This document shows, piece by piece, positions 32,537 to 38,302 of a DNA stretch of 38,302 nt (its first letter is position 1; the number at the start of each line of letters is the position of its first letter). A model generated the notes under the pieces. It was not told where the DNA came from. It saw only the letters and a program-made list of their open reading frames with translations, and made no database searches. The translations under genes were made by a program, and so were the position numbers. Source of the stretch: Krasilnikovozyma curviuscula (taxonomy: Eukaryota > Basidiomycota > Tremellomycetes > Cystofilobasidiales > Mrakiaceae); NCBI GenBank assembly GCA_014825775.1, contig MVAQ01000213.1:1-38302 (forward strand), in the 5' to 3' direction.

Positions 32537-35474
32537 ATGGCAGAGGATGGTAGCAACGAGATGGCTATCGATGGCACTGCAGATCATGAGAATGAGCTTG
32601 GTGAGCTGTTCGCTCCTAACGTTGAAGCTCTAATACATCAAAATAACTGAATTCGTACGTCGACGCCATTCATTTTTCGACGTCTCCACCAAGCAGGCCG
32701 TCCTCAAGTCAATAGTAGCCATGCATCCGGTACTCAGGGACAGATATCTTCTCTTTCTGGACCAGACCAAAAGTCTATCTCGTCTTCTGGAGAAAACGAA
32801 CCTGCTTCTTCAGCGTTTCAAATAGTTCCCTCTGGAATCGCTGCAGCTGAAGGGCCACCAGTACTAAGTTAGATCAGGTTGTTACCTTCTTTTTATCATA
32901 TGTACACTAACGTAGGTCTATCTGAATTTTATCTGCCTTTAGGTTTCGTTGAATCCTCTGAAATTCCAACCTGGGCGTCAAGTAATCAACAACATCCTCC
33001 TCAGATCTTCTCTAGCCAATCTTCGATGAATGTTTCACAAGTTCCCCAGCCTCAATCTACTAGTCCAGCCATCAAACGCAACCGGGCCTGTTTACAGTGC
33101 TCAAGATCCAAGCAACGATGTTCTGGGCCTATCGGGGCAGCTGCTGCTGGAGGATGCGAACGATGTCTCGGCCGGACGGAGAGTGGTCTCTCTAGGTGTA
33201 GTTTCTTAGACGAACCTCTAGAGGAAACTGTTTCTTCTTCAGTTCGTCGTTCAAGGAAGAGAAAGACTGACTCCGAAGAAGGACACGGAGCACCTTCCTC
33301 TCGAATTCATCTCGAATCAGAATCAGCTCTAGTGCTTCCACAGGATCACATTGGCTCGCCACAACAGAACATACATGACTCCAGTAACGGCTCATCAGCT
33401 TCTCAATCTCAGGAGCCAGCCAGACCTAGAATGGCTCCACGCGCCTGTGTGTTGTGTCGTCGAGGGAAGATCAGGTGTGAGGGATTGACAGCCAGCAGAG
33501 CCAGCGGTGGTTGTGTGAAATGCCGAAGGTTTCAAGAGTCATGCTCGTTTCTTAACTCGGAATGGGACGGTGCGATCGAACCGACGCCAACAATCCGGAA
33601 GAAACGTGAAAGAAACACTAAAGCAACTTCCGCCAACGCCGGCAACCACATAGAAGAAGGAGATGATCATGGTGATAATGAAGATGATGATGAGGATGGA
33701 CAGCAATCGTTCCCGCCGGGTGATCAGCGTCATGCTATCGCTTCGTCAATTCCAGTCTGGACAACTGCGATGCCGACCCTTCAACAGTCATTTCAGCTTC
33801 AGCACCCACCACAACTGCAACCTAATCTTCCTCAGATATTACTACAACCTCAACGGCCACCTATGCAACAGCTAGATCAGACCGGTCCTTCCTTGCTAAC
33901 ACCGCAGCAATACCCCCAGCCACAATCAACGACACCAGCCAAAGTACAACAGAAGACGAACCACACAAAATCAATTCCCTCGGCCACAGGTAAAGGATCG
34001 GGTACTTCAGTTCCTGCTGGATCCCAAGCTGAATCTGTTGCTGGTCAAAAAGTTGCGCCGAAAGCCTGCACAATGTGCAGACAAGCTAAAGTCAGGTGTG
34101 ATGGCTTGGTCCTGAGTAGGGCCAACGGCGGATGTACGAAGTGTCTGAGAGCAATTGTGCCTAGCAGATGCTCTCTTCTTGATCCTCAGTGGGATGACGC
34201 TGTCGAGCCTCGACGCGATCCTCCTCCTTCAAAGCAGTCCAAGGCAGGCACTGCAGTTCCAAAGAAAGCTGCGTGTGAAGGCTGCCGGGCTGGAAAGGAT
34301 AAATGTGAGAAGATAGAGGGTCAAGAATCCTGTACAAAGTGCGTGGAGAAGAATATCGGCTGCTCTCTTTCAAGCACCCACGCGACCAGCGCCCCGCCTG
34401 TCCTATCTGCAACTGGTCACCTAGCACCCTCCAACTCAACTCACGTATCAGACTATCCGCTGGAGCGCGTTGCAGAAGAGAACAGTGCTGCTACTACTAC
34501 TACTACTAAGCCCCCCTCTGGGTTCTCTCAAGAGTTCACGAGCCAAGCCCCGGCATCGTTACCTACAAGGTCTTCTGCACAACTACCATCACCTCCATTC
34601 ACGACTTCAACCGTCTCTCGTAGCTCGAGCAGTCAGGGACTGTATACAACAGTACCTTTTGGACAAGCTTCAACCTATATTTTACCAACGTCTCAACATC
34701 AACATCATCAGAACGCCCCATTCGACCCACTATACTCGTATCAACCAAACTCCAATGGGGCTAACCATCCCCCACGATACGCACCGCTACCGCCAACTCA
34801 AAGTTATTCGCAATACCCTCCTCCTCTTGCTCAGCAGCACTCCCATTATCAACCCCCTCAGCAACAACCACATTACCAAATGCAACAGCAGCAACAGGAC
34901 CTTCACCGTCAATCTCAATCTCCGTACATTCAGTCATCACCACACTTCCAACACCAGCCGCTCGGCTACTTGCAACAGCAACAGCAGTCTGCTGGTTCCA
35001 GTAGTAGCAGTCATTCTCACCCAATGCCTCCTCCACCTCATCCTAACCCAATGTCCCCGCATTTGATGTCTCCTCGCTCTCCTATGCTTCCGCCACCACC
35101 ACCACCTCCCCAGCAGCACGGTGGGCATTACCGATCGCCTTCGTTGTCTCGAGACGGGTCTACTTCATCAATCAGCCAAGATCTTCAACAGCGGTATGTC
35201 CTTCTTGCGTCTCCTCTTCTTCTTAAACTCCTCCAAGCTGACACCCTTGAGCTTTGGTGGCTTCAGGCTGGATAAATCAGACCACTTCATTCAATCGCTG
35301 CAGAAATCGAACCACGAGCTAATACAAGACATTCAGATGAAGTCGCACAGGATCCAGTTCCTGGAGTCTGTCCTCCGAGAGGCTGGGATCGCTCTGGATG
35401 AGAGTCGGTTCAGTACATCTATGGGCAGTGGGGGAGGTGGGGCGATAGTGACTGGGCAACAACCACCGCAATAG
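32537..35474 (+). CDS. Regulator with four Zn(II)2Cys6 clusters and a Gln/Pro-rich region
   Basis: Four exons (32537-32600, 32697-32867, 32943-35193, 35267-35474) join in frame to 897 residues. Four separate zinc-cluster motifs are visible, each C-x2-C-x6-C-x(8-11)-C-x2-C-x(6-10)-C. Cluster 1 begins at residue ~128 (ACLQCSRSKQRC), cluster 2 at ~247 (ACVLCRRGKIRC), cluster 3 at ~454 (ACTMCRQAKVRC) and cluster 4 at ~523 (ACEGCRAGKDKC). Clusters 2-4 have canonical spacing; cluster 1 has ten residues before its last Cys. Residues ~280-440 and 560-820 are Gln/Pro/Ser-rich. They include poly-Thr, poly-Gln and poly-Pro runs typical of activation or low-complexity regions. The C-terminus has a predicted coiled coil (KSDHFIQSLQKSNHELIQDI onward), a possible dimerisation helix. 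I saw no fungal-specific transcription factor middle domain. Fungal zinc-cluster regulators normally carry one cluster, so this is unusual; nuclear DNA binding is inferred from the motif. An in-frame alternative acceptor at 32915 would add nine residues. Confidence 0.9.
34491..34508 (+). repeat. (CTA)6 trinucleotide repeat inside the zinc regulator
   Basis: Six perfect CTA units are read in the ACT frame as part of a poly-Thr run. It is a candidate for length variation between strains. Confidence 0.85.
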
Positions 35475-36189
35475 GAGTACAGTCCTATTTGAGGTGGTTA
35501 TTGGTATGGTGCTGTAGATATTGATCCCTCTCTTGGAGGCTCTGGGGGACACTCAGCCTAGAACTGTTCGCCTTTTTTATTTGCTCTAGGATAGATGTAA
35601 ATAGACAGCGCCTTAAATAAGCTTTGAACATTGAGATTGCCTGTGGTGTATCAATTTTGTTTTGTGCTTTGGTGAAAGATAACTAAGAATGGGTCGCTGA
35701 AAGGTCGTGGCGACTGTCGAGAAATCCAGCTCTTCGTCACGACCTGTGCTTTCGACAAAGTTAGCCACTTTGCAAGGACAACCGTGGGATGAAATTCACA
35801 CTTTCATGAAAGATACATGTATTCAAGGTACAAGTAGCCCTAGAACAACAACGACGCTGGAAACGCAACATCGCGTTGCAGCGACTTTTTCTCCGACTTT
35901 GCCTTCTGACCAAGGCTTAGCATTGGGCAAGCGACGTACAGGATCACTTGTTTTGATTCCTATCTCTTGCAAAGCTCTGGTCACATCACAGCATCGCAGA
36001 TGGAAGGCTGTCGTGTAGCATTGTTACTCGCTCGCGAGCGTTCCACGGCGGCCCACTACTGACTCCATTACATTTTTAATCAGCCCTTTCAACCTCGATA
36101 GCTCTTCTCCTATATTTCGGATTGGATGATACCCAACCCCCTGTAAGAACTTATTAAAAACAACAGGTAGCGCCATCTCGAACAGCAGG
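35475..36189. other. Intergenic region with a 104-codon open stretch lacking an ATG
   Basis: The 3' UTR of the zinc regulator lies first. From 35707 to 36018 a plus-strand frame stays open (VATVEKSSSSSRPVLSTKLA and onward) but begins with GTG, has no upstream ATG or acceptor I trust, and shows no domain. I do not call it a gene. The part from about 36020 is the leader of the MFS gene. Confidence 0.35.
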
Positions 36190-38302
36190 ATGTCGGCTGC
36201 CCCACCAAGAAAAGACTTCGACTGCAGCAAAGGGGCTTCATCCGAAATCGTGTCTGTCCAACCTGTCGATCCAGACGAATCCACCTTACTTCTCCCTAGT
36301 TCATCGACTTCATACTCCAAATCGCCCACTCGTTCAACCCACTCGAATCAGAGAAGACAGGGCAGGGAGGCCTATCATCGATTGCTGGCGAGCGTGTGCC
36401 TGACTGCGGTCGCCATGAGTTTTACAACTTCAACTCTCATGTTCTCGATCAGGACCCTAGCATGTCAGGAGTACTATGAAGTGAATGAGCCGTATGACGG
36501 TGTGGGCGACAAGTGTGCAGTGAGAGAGATCGAGTCGAGTTTTGCGAAGAGCATCGCTTGGTTGGCGACTTTGATCAGAATTGGTGAGTTCTGTCGCTTT
36601 CGTGGAAGGTCTCCAAAGAAAACTTACTCTCAGCTGGCGTGTTCAACATCTTCGTAACAAACTGGATGATTAAGCGCTTTGGAGTGAAAGTTGCGTGAGT
36701 AGTGTCCTCCTTCGACCTTCTTTCCAAACTCTGCTTTCTAATAGACATAAACAACCAGGATGTTGAACCAAACACTTTGGCCCTGTCTTCGGACGGTCCT
36801 GCAACTCTTCGCTCTCTCCATCGGAGGTCGCGACGGTCGCATTCTAATCATCAGTTCGCACTTCTTCAACGTCCTCGGCTCGACATATGGATGGCATCTT
36901 GCTACCACCACATTCATTACGGAGGTGATTAAAGAAAAGAAGGAACATACACCGGCGTTTGGTCTCACCCATGGGTTGACTTTGGCGTGTGAGTCTTTGT
37001 CGAGAAATGGAGCAACTTGCTCATCATGAGCTTTCCACAAACTTATTTTCCATTATTGCGCAGGCATGTCGATTGCTCTATCACTAGGAGGAGCCATTGG
37101 AGATCGATATGGCTTATCGTCACCCTTTAAAGTGGAGATCTGTCTCCTCGTGATCACGACTGTCTTCTCCTTCTTCGCCCTCCCCCTCCCCTTAGTACAT
37201 CAACCATCTCCCGCCCTGTCCATAGAGATAACAGCAATATCTAAATCAGTGTTACCATCTTCTCCCGTTGGCATGTGGTTCAAAAGTGTATTGAGTACGT
37301 TTACGGAACCCATCAAAGTTTTCGGACCGCAAAAGGTTGTGAGAGATGGGATTGAGAAAAGGCATCTGGGCCTGATGTTTCTTGGAATTGGTGAGTCATC
37401 TAAAAACAATTATTCTGATGTTCATAGCCTTATTTTTAGCTTTCGATTGATGTTGGATGCTGCCGCCAGGTAATCTCATCGTCCACTTCTCAGTTTCCTA
37501 TGTTCATTCGATGTTAGCAATGACCGCGGTAGCTCAATTTGGATTCAAGCCTACCCAAGTAAGCTACTATATAATACATAGACCCCCCACCAAAGATTAC
37601 TCACACACGACTCCTCTCACAGTCTGGCTACTTGTTCACGATCCAGCTCTTCCTCGCCGGGATTTACATAACTTTCATTTTCCGCCCCGTCATCTCTTAT
37701 GGCAGAAAATCGTTCGTCTCATCGTCCTCTTCTCAAGATCTATCTACAGAAAATTACCACCACCAACAGGCGAACCACGACGAGGAATACCTCACCTCCT
37801 CCATTGTCCTCGAAACACCCGACACAATCCCCTCCGAGACGGACACAAACCATGGATCTGGGTTTGACCTGATCTACCTCAAAGTAGAGACCTTCATTCA
37901 CTGCGCGCTGGTGCTGGGAATTGGGTGTAGTTGGAGTGGTTGGAACATGTACGTTTGGGCGAGTGCGATCAGCTTGACAACTGGCGGGAGCTCCATTCTC
38001 AAAGGCACGTTTTTTGCTCTTCAGCTTTTGTTTGTGTACTGGATATCTGCTAATGTGATGAATGATACAGGCATAGTGTTGGAAATGGTCCCACCGCTCA
38101 AGAAGTCGGATGCGTTGAGTGCGCTGTACTTGGCCGAAACACTCAGTGGGATGTGAGTTTCTCTCTCTGTCCATCTTGATGGCATTGCCCTGTGAACTGT
38201 AACTAATTTTGAGTGACAGAGCTTCAGCGAATGTCTTCGGGTTGTTGTTTGCGCACTTCGCAGAATCGAGCTCGTCAAACTTGACGTATTTTTGCGCTGG
38301 TG
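36190..38302 (+). CDS. Major facilitator superfamily transporter, 3' end outside window
   Basis: Exons are 36190-36583, 36634-36694, 36759-36988, 37064-37390, 37470-37558, 37623-38004 (or through to 38152), 38071-38152, and 38220 to the window end, where the frame is still open. The N-terminus is about 70 residues of cytosolic sequence with an ESTLLLPSSS motif. Then come the first membrane segment (LLASVCLTAVAMSFTTSTLM), a TM2-3 loop (WMIKRFGVKVAM), and GGAIGDRYGLSSPF, which resembles the MFS motif with Asp-Arg-x-Gly. Also present are a long central cytosolic loop (residues rich in Ser, Glu and His around SSSSSQDLSTENYHHQQANH) and second-half helices (IHCALVLGIGCSWSGWNMYV, ASANVFGLLFAHF). Pattern and topology are those of 12-TM fungal MFS proteins; the substrate cannot be told. 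The sixth exon contains a possible in-frame GC-AG intron (38005-38070). Confidence 0.83.

Noticed and set aside
34470..35066. Plus-strand 198-codon frame inside the zinc regulator
   Set aside because: It is an out-of-frame shadow caused by CA/CT-rich repeats encoding Gln and Pro in the true frame.
35707..36018. Plus-strand 104-codon open stretch between the zinc regulator and the MFS gene
   Set aside because: It begins with GTG, has no acceptor or ATG, and no recognisable domain.
1..38302. Search for transposons, LTRs, CRISPR-like arrays, prophage or an rRNA gene
   Set aside because: No terminal repeats, integrase/reverse-transcriptase motifs, regular spacer arrays or rRNA-like sequence were seen.

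Overview
The window looks like nuclear DNA of a basidiomycete yeast-like fungus of the Tremellomycetes (Cryptococcus/Kwoniella/Tremella type). The evidence is internal. Nearly every gene is broken by many short introns, mostly 45-110 bases, with GTNNGT donors and CTNAY-like branch sites. UTRs are compact to moderate and intergenic gaps short. The gene set is typical of the group: OPT transporters, a GH5 sterylglucosidase/glucocerebrosidase-like enzyme, a UPF0658 Golgi protein and zinc-cluster regulators. No transposon, virus, CRISPR array or prokaryotic operon was seen. Gene models were spliced by eye; frame was checked across the junctions I give coordinates or phase for.

Layout. Left end (+): the last exon of an unrecognised gene (37-210), then a 237-residue Siw14/Oca1-family phosphatase-like protein whose catalytic loop is degenerate (1482-2515). 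Two doubtful small genes lie around it (872-1507 minus, 3010-3262 plus). Then seven consecutive minus-strand genes: a 921-residue tandem-CCCH (TTP/TIS11-like) RNA-binding protein with a long spliced leader (4198-7229), two tandem oligopeptide transporters (9085-12795 and 13297-16874), methylthioadenosine phosphorylase (17967-19519), a tandem pair of coiled-coil proteins with a BAR/eisosome-like look (19793-21212 and 21406-22567), and a GH5 glucosidase with a C-terminal membrane segment (23155-26433).

Right part (+): an intron-containing tRNA-Asn(GTT) with a T-run terminator (26839-26949), a small unrecognised protein with PY-type motifs (27857-28591), a polytopic UPF0658 Golgi membrane protein (29152-31316), a regulator carrying four separate Zn(II)2Cys6 clusters in one chain (32537-35474), and an MFS transporter cut by the window end (36190 onward).

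There is no obvious metabolic cluster. The common themes are local duplication (two tandem pairs, one with a probable gene-conversion tract) and an unusual concentration of GC-AG introns (three in one transporter, one in its paralog, one optional in-frame candidate in the MFS gene). The most unusual protein is the four-cluster zinc regulator. Next are the phosphatase-like protein lacking both catalytic Cys and Arg and the CCCH protein with a stretched first finger.
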